Source: SB15 sp964639245 (GTDB taxonomy: Bacteria; Chloroflexota; Anaerolineae; Aggregatilineales; J027). From it: a DNA stretch of 64,000 bases. Shown in pieces: positions 1 to 7,698 of this stretch. The notes under the pieces are model-generated. The model worked only from the letters and a program-made list of their open reading frames with translations, did no database searches and had not been told where the DNA came from. Location of the stretch: the NCBI GenBank assembly GCA_964639245.1, contig CAZXCU010000016.1, forward strand, positions 60,175-124,174, written 5' to 3'. Position numbers and translations under genes: made by a program. Within the stretch, counting starts at the first letter, position 1. Each line of letters opens with the position of its first letter.

Positions 1-178
1 GCAGTTGGACAGGATTTTCAGATAGCTGCAAGGTAAGTTTTGCTGATGGATTGCCCTGTTCCGCCAGTTCACGTACTTGGGTTTTGCGGGCGCGAATCAG
101 CGTGGAATACATCAGGGTAAGCCAACATTGCAGGAGGAGCAGCACTGCTAGCAAAACGACCCGGCTTAAGTCGTTCAT
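1..178 (-). CDS. CorC/HlyC-type CNNM (DUF21) membrane protein, N-terminal part
   Basis: Only the first 59 codons lie in the window; the gene runs off the left edge. The ATG at 176-178 is preceded by a GGAGCG-type ribosome site, and no other usable start lies just upstream. The visible part is a hydrophobic helix followed by RARKTQVRELAEQG and a segment ending LQLSENP. This is the usual start of the membrane domain of the hemolysin C/CorC/CNNM transporter family, in which small-residue helices precede the 'R-x-L-x-x-L-A-x-x-G-N' stretch. The family is linked to Mg/Co efflux or metal homeostasis. The substrate cannot be read from this fragment, and the CBS and CorC domains would lie outside the window. 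Confidence 0.7.
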   Translation of the reverse strand, partial: MNDLSRVVLLAVLLLLQCWLTLMYSTLIRARKTQVRELAEQGNPSAKLTLQLSENPVQL

Positions 179-293
179 TGGGCGCGCTCCGGTTGAATTG
201 AGACTGATATAGGCGGAGGTTCTTCTAAAGAAGGTACTTCGTCTTGTTCCATCATAGGGTTATTAGGGAAATTGAATATCCATCGGACATACT

Positions 294-314
294 AAAAAAA
301 GCGCACGTTCGCGC
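294..314 (-). terminator. Possible intrinsic terminator downstream of the RRM-PHAX gene
   Basis: Read on the minus strand, a short GC hairpin (GCGCG / TGCGC with an AACG loop, 301-314) is followed by seven T. It lies about 130 nt past the stop of the RRM-PHAX gene. The stem is short, so confidence is moderate. Confidence 0.45.
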
Positions 315-360
315 AAAAGCGGCATTTTTGAGGTAAAGATGCGTACTCAGGATAAAACGA

Positions 361-406
361 CCCTTACAGGACACATGACTCAAAGTGTAGCAAATTCGCG
401 TAAGGG
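361..406. repeat. Nested inverted repeat of unknown role
   Basis: CCCTTAC at 361-367 pairs with GTAAGGG at 400-406. Inside it, ACAC (371-374) pairs with GTGT (385-388). It lies between the putative terminator and the stop of the RRM-PHAX gene. Either strand could form it. No T-tract follows, so it is not an obvious terminator. The rest of the 179-446 gap holds nothing else I can name. Confidence 0.4.
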
Positions 407-446
407 TGTCTATATAAATTGTAATGGATTTCTCCTGCGGTTTTCA

Positions 447-1211
447 TCAGGAGAGATTCGGAAAACGTTTGAGCAACGCATCGATTGTATTTTTGATCTT
501 AAATACCTGTTTGGTCGCTTCGCCCACGGTTTCTTTGCTTGCCCCGGCGCTTTGCAGCCGAATCATTTCCTGCTGTGCCTCCCGGTATGACAGCCGCAGT
601 TCTTCGAGCAGTTGCGACGGAGTTTTCTTGGGCGGGGCAGGCGGTGGAGGCGGAGCCACGACTTCAGGCTGGTCAGGCATTGGAGCAAAGAAAATGGGCT
701 TCAAAATTTTATGACTGACGTTGTTACGTGCCATATGGAAAAACACCCCGCCTTTGGTGCGGCGGCGTGTGCCGTCCGGCAGCATCAACCCGCCGTTCCG
801 TTCAATATAGTCGGTTTCTTCCAGTAGGGCCTGCACAAAATCCACCCCACACAGCCGGATCATCCGATGAATCTGGACTCGTGGCTTGAGGTCAGTTTCG
901 CGGAGATATTCGGCGATGTCTTTGGCCTGTTTTTTCAAAAGCTGCGGGGGAATCCGCAATTTCTGGGTAGGTTCTTTGGGGGTTGTAAAAATCCGATTTC
1001 CCAACACGGTTTTTTGATTCATGCGGCGCAAAACCAGCCAGAATTTTTCTTCTGTTTCAAAATCTACCGTTGCCGCATTTCGGGGTAAATTGGTGCGCTG
1101 ATTGGTCAGCAGCGTGATATTGGTAAAAGTGCCTTCAATATCGAATAGTGCTGCAACTTGATCCTCGGTAAAATCCGGTGGCAAATTAGAAACATACAGC
1201 TCGAATAGCAT
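447..1211 (-). CDS. RRM + PHAX-like RNA-binding protein
   Basis: 254 aa from the ATG at 1211. The ATG three codons upstream abuts the AGAGGG ribosome site directly, whereas this one sits 9 nt from it. Residues ~1-80 read as an RNA recognition motif, with RNP2-like LYVSNLP and RNP1-like AATVDFET. Residues ~95-170 match the RNA-binding domain of eukaryotic PHAX: helical start, then LLEETDYIERNGGL and GTRRRTKGGVFF, the 'NGG...RRRTPGGVF' signature. A proline-rich hinge (VAPPPPPAPPKK) leads to a C-terminal predicted coiled coil of ~60 residues. It probably binds single-stranded RNA in the cytoplasm; the target is unknown. The gene is monocistronic and divergent from the regulator at 1355. Confidence 0.85.
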   Translation of the reverse strand: MLFELYVSNLPPDFTEDQVAALFDIEGTFTNITLLTNQRTNLPRNAATVDFETEEKFWLVLRRMNQKTVLGNRIFTTPKEPTQKLRIPPQLLKKQAKDIAEYLRETDLKPRVQIHRMIRLCGVDFVQALLEETDYIERNGGLMLPDGTRRRTKGGVFFHMARNNVSHKILKPIFFAPMPDQPEVVAPPPPPAPPKKTPSQLLEELRLSYREAQQEMIRLQSAGASKETVGEATKQVFKIKNTIDALLKRFPNLS

Positions 1212-1354
1212 GGTTTTCATCCCTCTTGTTAGGCCGAATCAGCAACCCTTAATATTATACTGAGATGACTAAGATAAATATGGCGACTTAGTAGACACAC
1301 ATTCTTTTTGTGATAGACTGAAAAAAATGGGTTGGAATTTTGGAGAAATGAGTC

Positions 1355-1750
1355 ATGGGTAACGCTGCGATTGAGATTGTTTGTATTGAAGATGAGCCTG
1401 AAATGATGGATTTGGTCAAACTTATCTTAACTCGCAGGGGCTACACGGTGCATGGGGCAAGTGATGGACATACTGGCCTAGCGCTCATTCGCCAAATTCG
1501 GCCTAAACTGGTATTGCTCGATTTGATGATACCGGATATGGATGGTTGGGAAATTTACCAGCATATGAAAGCCGACCCCAACATTAAAGATACCCCCGTC
1601 ATCATTGTCACCGCCAAAGCCCAGAGTATTGATAAAATTTTAGGGCTGCATATTGCCAAAGTGAATGATTACATTACCAAACCGTTTGGCCCGACTGAAC
1701 TTTTGCAAAGTGTTGAAGCCGTGTTGAATCTCAACCCTACCCATCAATAA
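1355..1750 (+). CDS. Single-domain response regulator (CheY-like)
   Basis: 131 aa, a receiver domain only. The acidic pocket is E12-D13-E14, the phospho-acceptor is D56 (LLDLMIPDMDG), the switch Thr is T86 (IVTAKA) and the conserved Lys is K109 (ITKPF). There is no output domain, so it must act by protein-protein contact or phosphotransfer. A GGAG site lies 9 nt before the ATG. It ends 2 nt before the next gene, which suggests co-transcription. No histidine kinase is adjacent; the nearest is at 5803-6801 on the other strand. Confidence 0.9.
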   Translation: MGNAAIEIVCIEDEPEMMDLVKLILTRRGYTVHGASDGHTGLALIRQIRPKLVLLDLMIPDMDGWEIYQHMKADPNIKDTPVIIVTAKAQSIDKILGLHIAKVNDYITKPFGPTELLQSVEAVLNLNPTHQ

Positions 1751-1752
1751 TC

Positions 1753-2493
1753 ATGCGGATTGGTACAGTTTGTCCCCTTTCTGATGTTGATAAATTAAAT
1801 CGGCTCGTGGCAAGTGGTTTTGAATTTATCGAACTCACCACCGAGAATCACACCCTGACCTTGCCCAATGCACCGGTGAAAGTCCCGCTTATCTGGCGCT
1901 GTCCTGCCGATTTGCCCGCCGAACACCCGATGCCGCAGATTCAGGAAGCGGTGTTAGCTACATGGCGCAGCCATCTTGCGGCTGCTCGTGAGATGGGCGT
2001 GGTGTTGATGGTGGTACAATTTCGACGACCCTCCCAAGAGATCGATAAATTAGCACTGGCTAACCAGTATGCGGCGCTGTTAAATCCACTGGTCACAGAA
2101 ACCCGTGCGGTCAATATTCAACTGGTGCTGCGGATGGGCTGGGATAACCGCGAACAGCTCAATGTTCTGCGCGAAATTGTGCGGCGGGTGAACGGGCTAG
2201 CTCTCGGCCTCGATCTTGCCTACGCCCACTATCAAGTTATTAAGAATCTGGTCAAAGAGTATTTATGGGACAGCGACCTTGCACCTCGCATTGCCCATGT
2301 GTACGCTGGCGAAACTGCCCCCAACGACCCCTTTTTGCGTTTGCCATTGGGAATTGGCGGCAATTTTGAGTGGGGACGTGTGGTACGCGATTTGCGAGAA
2401 CGTTATAATGCTTCTGTGACGCTCGACATTGGCGCAGCCCACCCTGAATATTTGGAACTCAGCCGTCAAAAATGGGCGATGTGGTGGGGGTGA
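1753..2493 (+). CDS. Sugar phosphate isomerase/epimerase-like TIM-barrel protein
   Basis: 246 aa, no signal peptide. The layout fits the xylose-isomerase-like TIM barrel (AP endonuclease 2 fold). The N-terminus is MRIGTVCPL, followed by GFEFIELTT, a middle strand with an LVLRMGWDN segment, GLALGLDLAYAH, then HVYAGE and SVTLDIG near the C-terminus. In this family the Asp/His/Glu at strand ends bind a divalent metal; LDLAYAH and HVYAGE are in the right places. The substrate cannot be inferred. The start follows the response-regulator stop by 2 nt, so translation may be coupled. Confidence 0.65.
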   Translation: MRIGTVCPLSDVDKLNRLVASGFEFIELTTENHTLTLPNAPVKVPLIWRCPADLPAEHPMPQIQEAVLATWRSHLAAAREMGVVLMVVQFRRPSQEIDKLALANQYAALLNPLVTETRAVNIQLVLRMGWDNREQLNVLREIVRRVNGLALGLDLAYAHYQVIKNLVKEYLWDSDLAPRIAHVYAGETAPNDPFLRLPLGIGGNFEWGRVVRDLRERYNASVTLDIGAAHPEYLELSRQKWAMWWG

Positions 2494-2555
2494 CTGCTTG
2501 CGCTATCTGTAAAGGCGTGCAAAATTAATATGAAACTGTTTTAAGGGGATCACAC

Positions 2556-4043
2556 ATGCGTCAACGCCCACCAATCTTGATTCGCGTTGCCCTCTGTTTA
2601 GCGCTGTTGTTGGCGCTCATCAGTGTTGCACCATCCGCCCCTGTCGCCGCGCAGCAGGGGGAAAATTTGCTCCAAAATGGGGGATTTGAAGGCGAATATG
2701 TTGCCATTGGCGGCGATCCTTCGCTGCAACTTGCTCCAAGCTGGCAGCCGTGGAGTTTGCCACCACCTGCGGGTGCGCCGTCCTCCGTCAATTTGCGCCC
2801 GGACTATCAACCTGCCCCGGTGAATCGGGTACGGTCTGGCAGTGCCGCCCAGGAATACAACACCTTTTTTGCGACGCATGACGGCGGGGTCTATCAACGG
2901 GTGCCTGTCACCAATGGTGCAGAAGTGCGTTTTTCGGCCTTTGTGTACGTCTGGTCATCGGCGACTTTTGAAGACCCCGACCAATCCATTCAGCCGCAAG
3001 ATGTGGTTGTTCAAGTTGGGATTGACCCCACCGGAGGGCAAGACGGTGCTTCGGGCGCGATTGTCTGGTCAGATGAAACCACTTTTTATGATGAATACCG
3101 CGAAATTTCGGTAGAAGCCACAGCACAGGGAACGGCAGTCACGGTGTTTGTTCGCAGTACGCCTGTGGGTGCTGTGGGGGTCAACAATATCTATGTCGAT
3201 GATGCCAGTCTGGTTCAGCTAGGCGATGCCGCCCCTACCCCCACCACTGAAGGGGATGCCACCGATGCGCCGGATGAAACCGATGAACCCGACCCCACGG
3301 ATGAGGCCACTGACGAACCGGATGCGCCCACCGCAACCCCGACCCGCACGCCTATTCCTGATGTAGACGATGAATTTCCGGGACGGGTGAATTATACGGT
3401 GCAAGCGGGCGACACCCTGATTGAAATTGCTGAAAATTTCCAGAGCAATGTCGATGCCATCATTACTGCCAACGGCTTAAATGATGAAGGCTTCATCACG
3501 GTAGGACAAGAATTGGTGATTCCGGTAAAAGCCGGGCAAGTCACGCCCACAGCCACAGCAACGGTGCGTCCGACCTCTACTGTTGCCTCTGGCACAACCA
3601 CGGCAGTCGTTCCAACAGCCACTTCAACCCCAACCGGGGACGGTGCAGGCGGTGGGAGTGTCACGGTAACAGGCAACCCGCCCGGCACACATATTGTCCA
3701 AACGGGTGAGACGTTGTTCCGTATTGCGGCGCTGTACAACACCACCGTTGAAACGCTGGCAACCATGAACAACATCACCAACCCCAATGTAATTCCGGCG
3801 GGAACGATTTTGAAAGTACCCGTGGTGAATGCAACGGCTGTGCCAACCAGCAGCGCCGCGACTGCAACCCTCGCGCCCACCGGCGGGACAGGCGGAGTCC
3901 TGACCCATGTCGTGCAGGCGGGCGAGAATATTTTCCGTATTGGGCTACGTTATAACGTGACTGTGACTCGTTTGGCGGCGGCGAATAACCTCCGCAACCC
4001 CAATTTGATTTTTGTGGGGCAGGTGCTGGTTATTCCTCAATGA
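2556..4043 (+). CDS. Secreted protein with carbohydrate-binding-like domain and three LysM repeats
   Basis: 495 aa with an AGGGG site 8 nt before the ATG. Residues 1-32 form a signal peptide ending PVAAQQ. Residues ~35-220 start with ENLLQNGGFEG, typical of a jelly-roll carbohydrate-binding module. An acidic Thr/Pro/Glu/Asp linker (~225-270) follows. Three LysM repeats then occupy ~280-328, ~380-428 and ~450-495, each with the V-Q-[AT]-G-[DE] start and a final 'I-P/V-P' strand; Thr/Pro/Ser linkers separate them. LysM binds peptidoglycan GlcNAc, so this is an exported wall-attached protein with a probable glycan-binding head. Its stop overlaps the next start by 4 nt. Confidence 0.85.
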   Translation: MRQRPPILIRVALCLALLLALISVAPSAPVAAQQGENLLQNGGFEGEYVAIGGDPSLQLAPSWQPWSLPPPAGAPSSVNLRPDYQPAPVNRVRSGSAAQEYNTFFATHDGGVYQRVPVTNGAEVRFSAFVYVWSSATFEDPDQSIQPQDVVVQVGIDPTGGQDGASGAIVWSDETTFYDEYREISVEATAQGTAVTVFVRSTPVGAVGVNNIYVDDASLVQLGDAAPTPTTEGDATDAPDETDEPDPTDEATDEPDAPTATPTRTPIPDVDDEFPGRVNYTVQAGDTLIEIAENFQSNVDAIITANGLNDEGFITVGQELVIPVKAGQVTPTATATVRPTSTVASGTTTAVVPTATSTPTGDGAGGGSVTVTGNPPGTHIVQTGETLFRIAALYNTTVETLATMNNITNPNVIPAGTILKVPVVNATAVPTSSAATATLAPTGGTGGVLTHVVQAGENIFRIGLRYNVTVTRLAAANNLRNPNLIFVGQVLVIPQ

Positions 4044-4408
4044 GCCGGAATCGGGTGATTAAAAACCAAGCGACGGGCAAGATTGTGCTTGCCCGCGCTC
4101 ACTGGTGTGCGAGTATGTGGTGTCATTTTCGCGGTTTGATGCTGCGCGCCCATCTGGAAACAGATGAAGGATTGTTATTTGTGTATCACCGTCCGAGCAT
4201 TGTTAACACCACGATTCACATGCTGTTGATGCGGATGCCGATTGCGGTGGTCTGGCTGGATGCTCAAAAGTGCGTGGTAGACAAAAAATATGCTAAACCA
4301 TGGCGCTTGGCCTATGCTCCCGCCAAACCTGCCCAATATTTTATCGAGGCACATCCGAGTTTTTTAGACCGTGTACAACTTGGCGATGTGCTGGTATTTG
4401 AAAATTAG
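4040..4408 (+). CDS. DUF192 family protein
   Basis: 122 aa. It matches the DUF192 pattern: KIVLARAHWCASM then FRGLMLR, a GLLFVY strand, an IHMLLMRMPIAVVWLD core, and a late LGDVLVFEN strand. No signal peptide is seen, although many family members are exported. Function in the family is unknown. The ATGA overlap with the preceding LysM gene and the overlap with the following LysM-peptidase gene imply one translationally coupled unit. Confidence 0.85.
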   Translation: MSRNRVIKNQATGKIVLARAHWCASMWCHFRGLMLRAHLETDEGLLFVYHRPSIVNTTIHMLLMRMPIAVVWLDAQKCVVDKKYAKPWRLAYAPAKPAQYFIEAHPSFLDRVQLGDVLVFEN

Positions 4409-5825
4409 CCGGTGGGCTGTGATAGGCGTGCTGTTGATGGTTGGCACGCCTGTTTTTTCACAAGAACCCACTGCCCAACCGCCGGAGACCAGCGGCATCA
4501 CGATTCATGTGGTACAGCGTGACGAAACCCTGTCTCAGATTGCGCTACGGTATGGCACAACCATTGAAACCATTACCACCGCCAACAGCCTCTTGAATCC
4601 CGATAATGTGCAGGTAGGGCAGCGTTTGGTCATTCCCGGTACACAGACCACCTCACAGGGCATGATTACCACCCATATGGTACAGCCCGGCGAAACACTC
4701 CAGACCATTGCTGCCCGTTATAACAGCACCCCGGACAGCCTGTCTCAGTTAAATAATATTTCCAGCGTAGACTCACTGTATGCTGGACAAAGTATTCTGG
4801 TCAGTGAAGGGGCAGCTGGCACCCTCCCCCCGCAAAAAATTTCCCTCCATCTTGTGCAAGCGGGGGAAAATCTGATGCAGCTTGCCGCGCTCTATCAAAT
4901 TCCCATGCTCCAACTTGCGGAATTCAATGATGTTGCCCTCAATGCGCCACTACAAACGGGGCAAATGTTACGGATACCGGAGTCCGACAGCGCAGGAAAT
5001 TTCGTCAATTTGCCACAGCCCATCATCGATTTTCAACTTGCGCCGCTCCCCGCCATACAGGGCAAAAGTATCAGCGCCAAAATTGCTGCCCACCCTAACT
5101 TCACTATCACCGCAAATTTTACTGATCGCCAAATGATTTTTACCCCCTTTGAGGGCGGTTACAGCGCAATGATCGGGATTCATGCCTTCACCGAACCCGG
5201 TATTTACCCGCTAACTTTAACTGTAACCGATGGCACAGGTACACCAATTGTCTATGAGGTGCGGGTCAAAGTTGAGGACGGTGGTTATGGCAACGAAGCG
5301 ATTGTGGTGCCGCCCGAACAGGAGAATTTACTCGCGCCGGAGGTGGTGCAGGCCGAACTTGACCGTGTAACCGCGTTGATGTCCGGTTTTACTGCGACTC
5401 CTTACTTTAACGGATTAATGAATTTACCCTCTACCGGACGGGTGACATCCCAATTTGGCACGCGGCGTTCCTACAATGGCAGCGCCTATAATACCTTTCA
5501 TGGCGGGGCAGATTTTGGCGGATTGCCCGGTGCGTTGATTCTTGCGCCTGCGGATGGGGTGGTGGTGCTAGCGGAAGGGTTGAATGTACGGGGCAACGCG
5601 GTCATTATTGATCATGGTCTGGGGGTCTATACAGGTTACTGGCATCAGACTGAAATTTATGTCCAAGTAGGGCAGGCGGTCAAAAAAGGCGATGTGATCG
5701 GGACAATTGGTTCAACAGGTTTGTCTACCGGGGCGCACCTGCATTGGGAAATGTGGGTCAGCGGGGTACAGGTAGACCCGCTTCAATGGCTAACTTACCC
5801 ATTTACGCCTGAATTGGAAGGGTGA
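4386..5825 (+). CDS. LysM-M23 peptidoglycan endopeptidase
   Basis: 479 aa from the ATG chosen here. A GTG at 4371 and a TTG at 4398 are also in frame, and none has a strong ribosome site. The TTG would give the neatest signal peptide (KISRWAVIGVLLMVGTPVFS). Three LysM repeats occupy roughly residues 38-83, 93-138 and 150-195. A beta-rich Ig-like stretch (~215-295) follows. The C-terminal M23 metallopeptidase has the HGGADFG zinc motif and the GAHLHWEMW motif, so both metal sites and the catalytic His are intact. It should cleave peptide cross-links in the wall. The gene begins inside the DUF192 gene and converges with the kinase gene, overlapping it by 23 bp. Confidence 0.88.
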   Translation: MCWYLKISRWAVIGVLLMVGTPVFSQEPTAQPPETSGITIHVVQRDETLSQIALRYGTTIETITTANSLLNPDNVQVGQRLVIPGTQTTSQGMITTHMVQPGETLQTIAARYNSTPDSLSQLNNISSVDSLYAGQSILVSEGAAGTLPPQKISLHLVQAGENLMQLAALYQIPMLQLAEFNDVALNAPLQTGQMLRIPESDSAGNFVNLPQPIIDFQLAPLPAIQGKSISAKIAAHPNFTITANFTDRQMIFTPFEGGYSAMIGIHAFTEPGIYPLTLTVTDGTGTPIVYEVRVKVEDGGYGNEAIVVPPEQENLLAPEVVQAELDRVTALMSGFTATPYFNGLMNLPSTGRVTSQFGTRRSYNGSAYNTFHGGADFGGLPGALILAPADGVVVLAEGLNVRGNAVIIDHGLGVYTGYWHQTEIYVQVGQAVKKGDVIGTIGSTGLSTGAHLHWEMWVSGVQVDPLQWLTYPFTPELEG

Positions 5826-6801
5826 AAGAAAAAGAACTGCCTTCGCCAAGCACACTTTCGACGTGAATCGTTGCGCCGTGTTCCCGAATAATATCGTAAC
5901 TAATCGCCAGCCCTAATCCCGTGCCTTTGATGCGCCGTGTTTTATCGTTGCTGACACGGTAAAAACGGTTAAAGACTTTTTGCACATCGTCTGGCGCAAT
6001 CCCGATGCCTGTATCTGTGACTGCAAAAGTAACTTGTCCATTCGTATTGGTCACAGACACCACCACTTCACCGCCATCCGGGGAGTATTTGATGGCATTG
6101 CTGATGAGGTTATCCACCACCTGCTTTAAACGGCGTTCATCCCCACGGACAAGGGGGACAGAGGCAATTTTCTGTTGGAGTTCAATTTGATGGCTACGGG
6201 CAAATTCTACATATTTGCTGGCAATATGTTTCGCAATTTGTCCTAAATCTATGTCTGCCATCTCCATTTTCATCCCCGCGTCAATCCACGCCATGCTGAG
6301 CAGGTTATCAATCATATCGAGCATTTCTTCAATAGATTGATTCAGCCTATCTGTGAATTGTTTTTGTTTTTCGTTGAGCGTCCCCAGATTTTCAATCAAA
6401 CTGACATAGCCACGCATGGCTGAAAGCGGTGTTTTAAGGTCATGGGTCACGGTGGACACCAAATCCGCCCGTTTTCCCTTGATGGCAACCGCTTGTTTGG
6501 CTTCTAGCACAATCGCCCAACCCACTTTAGGAATCGGGGAGAATACGGGTATAAATGAAAATTCCCCCAGCGTGATGGGGCGGATAATCAACGGTTCATT
6601 TGCCGCGACATATTTCCATTGGTCAGCCAGCAATGCCGCAAATTCGCCTAATGTGTGCAGCGACTTTCCAACTGCCCGCCGTTTAGAGACTCGGGAAAGT
6701 TTTGCCAGTGCCTTGTTCCACCCTGTCACCTGCCCTTTGTTGTTAATGATGCAGCAGGGCAGGGTCAAATGCTCAAAAACCGCCTCAAACGATGTCGTCA
6801 T
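5803..6801 (-). CDS. PAS-containing sensor histidine kinase
   Basis: 332 aa from the ATG at 6801; the longer frame upstream lies inside the BtuF-like gene. Residues ~1-105 form a PAS-like sensor (CCIINNKGQVTGWNKAL). HisKA follows with H120 in VTHDLKTPLS. HATPase_c has the N-box NLISNAIKYS, the G1 box DTGIGIAPDD and the G2 box GTGLGLAIS. There is no membrane segment, so it is a cytosolic kinase. The start overlaps the upstream BtuF-like gene by 17 bp, suggesting coupled expression. No cognate regulator is adjacent. Signal unknown. Confidence 0.88.
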   Translation of the reverse strand: MTTSFEAVFEHLTLPCCIINNKGQVTGWNKALAKLSRVSKRRAVGKSLHTLGEFAALLADQWKYVAANEPLIIRPITLGEFSFIPVFSPIPKVGWAIVLEAKQAVAIKGKRADLVSTVTHDLKTPLSAMRGYVSLIENLGTLNEKQKQFTDRLNQSIEEMLDMIDNLLSMAWIDAGMKMEMADIDLGQIAKHIASKYVEFARSHQIELQQKIASVPLVRGDERRLKQVVDNLISNAIKYSPDGGEVVVSVTNTNGQVTFAVTDTGIGIAPDDVQKVFNRFYRVSNDKTRRIKGTGLGLAISYDIIREHGATIHVESVLGEGSSFSFTLPIQA

Positions 6802-7666
6802 TTTCGTGCCGTACCTTGTCGAAAATGGGCGGGAGTTCTTGCAGTGCATAGGCAAGGCGCGTACCATGCCATGTTAAGAGGCTGCCATCGACGGTGTAGA
6901 TATGCCCATTTTTAGCGGCGGGAATATCCAGCGCATAAAAAATTTTGGCGTGGTCTTCGGTAAATTCATAAGGTTCGCTAGGCAGCAGCACAATTTCCGG
7001 TTGTTTTTCAACCACTTCTTCAAGGGTAATACGCGGATAGCGGGTATCCCGTGCTTGCACTTGGGGATCATCAGCAGGCAGCGGGGCAATTTCACCTAAA
7101 TCTGCCCGCAAGGGGAACATCCGCTCCCGTTCTGCAAACACATTTTGCCCGCCGCAGATATTCAGCAAATCGTGCATATAGGTATGCTGGTTAATGGTCA
7201 TCCATGGGTCTTTCCAGATGGGGACAAAAACCGAAACCAGTCGACTCGCTCGCATGGCACCTTCGGTGTAATCATAGGAGCGTTCGATTTCGCGTACTCG
7301 GCCCGAAAACTGCGGGGCTTCAAACACGTCCATCACATCCCACAGTAAGTTCAGCGCTTGGAACACCGAATTTGGCTCTGTCACCCATGTTTTGATATCC
7401 GCAGCTTCAAGTGCCTGCTGGTCTTCGCGCCGATTTTCCTCCTTGTTCATGAGAACAAGGTCGGGGCGTAGGGCTATAATTTTTTGAAGGTCGGGATTTT
7501 TTGTCCCCCCAAGTTTGGGCAGATGCGCCACTTTATCCGCCGGGCGGATGCAGTAATCGGTCACACCGACCACCCGTTCCCCGATTCCCAAATCAAAGAG
7601 GGTTTCGGTCATACTCGGTACAAGCGAAACAACACGCTGTGGGGTAAAATCAAATGGTGTAGGCAT
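6785..7666 (-). CDS. BtuF-like helical-backbone metal/cobalamin-binding protein without signal peptide
   Basis: 293 aa. The N-terminal half has the family signature RVVSLVPSMTETLFDLG, then VVGVTDYCIRP and LGGTKNPDLQKIIALRPDLVL. This is the fold of BtuF and siderophore-binding proteins of ABC importers. There is no signal peptide or lipobox, so it is predicted cytosolic, and no BtuC/BtuD gene is nearby. It could therefore be a sensor or carrier rather than an importer component. It overlaps the histidine kinase gene downstream. C-terminal lobe: TLEEVVEKQPEIVLLPSEPY. Confidence 0.75.
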   Translation of the reverse strand: MPTPFDFTPQRVVSLVPSMTETLFDLGIGERVVGVTDYCIRPADKVAHLPKLGGTKNPDLQKIIALRPDLVLMNKEENRREDQQALEAADIKTWVTEPNSVFQALNLLWDVMDVFEAPQFSGRVREIERSYDYTEGAMRASRLVSVFVPIWKDPWMTINQHTYMHDLLNICGGQNVFAERERMFPLRADLGEIAPLPADDPQVQARDTRYPRITLEEVVEKQPEIVLLPSEPYEFTEDHAKIFYALDIPAAKNGHIYTVDGSLLTWHGTRLAYALQELPPIFDKVRHENDDIV

Positions 7667-7698
7667 GTTTACAGCATAGCGAAACTAAAAATTTTGCG

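Noticed and set aside
447..1211. Eukaryotic contamination as the source of the PHAX-like gene
   Set aside because: It has a bacterial ribosome site, no introns and a contiguous bacterial neighbourhood.
3392..3880. Long minus-strand open frame across the LysM repeats
   Set aside because: It is antisense to a clear LysM gene, and its valine/threonine-rich low-complexity sequence reflects the repeats on the other strand.
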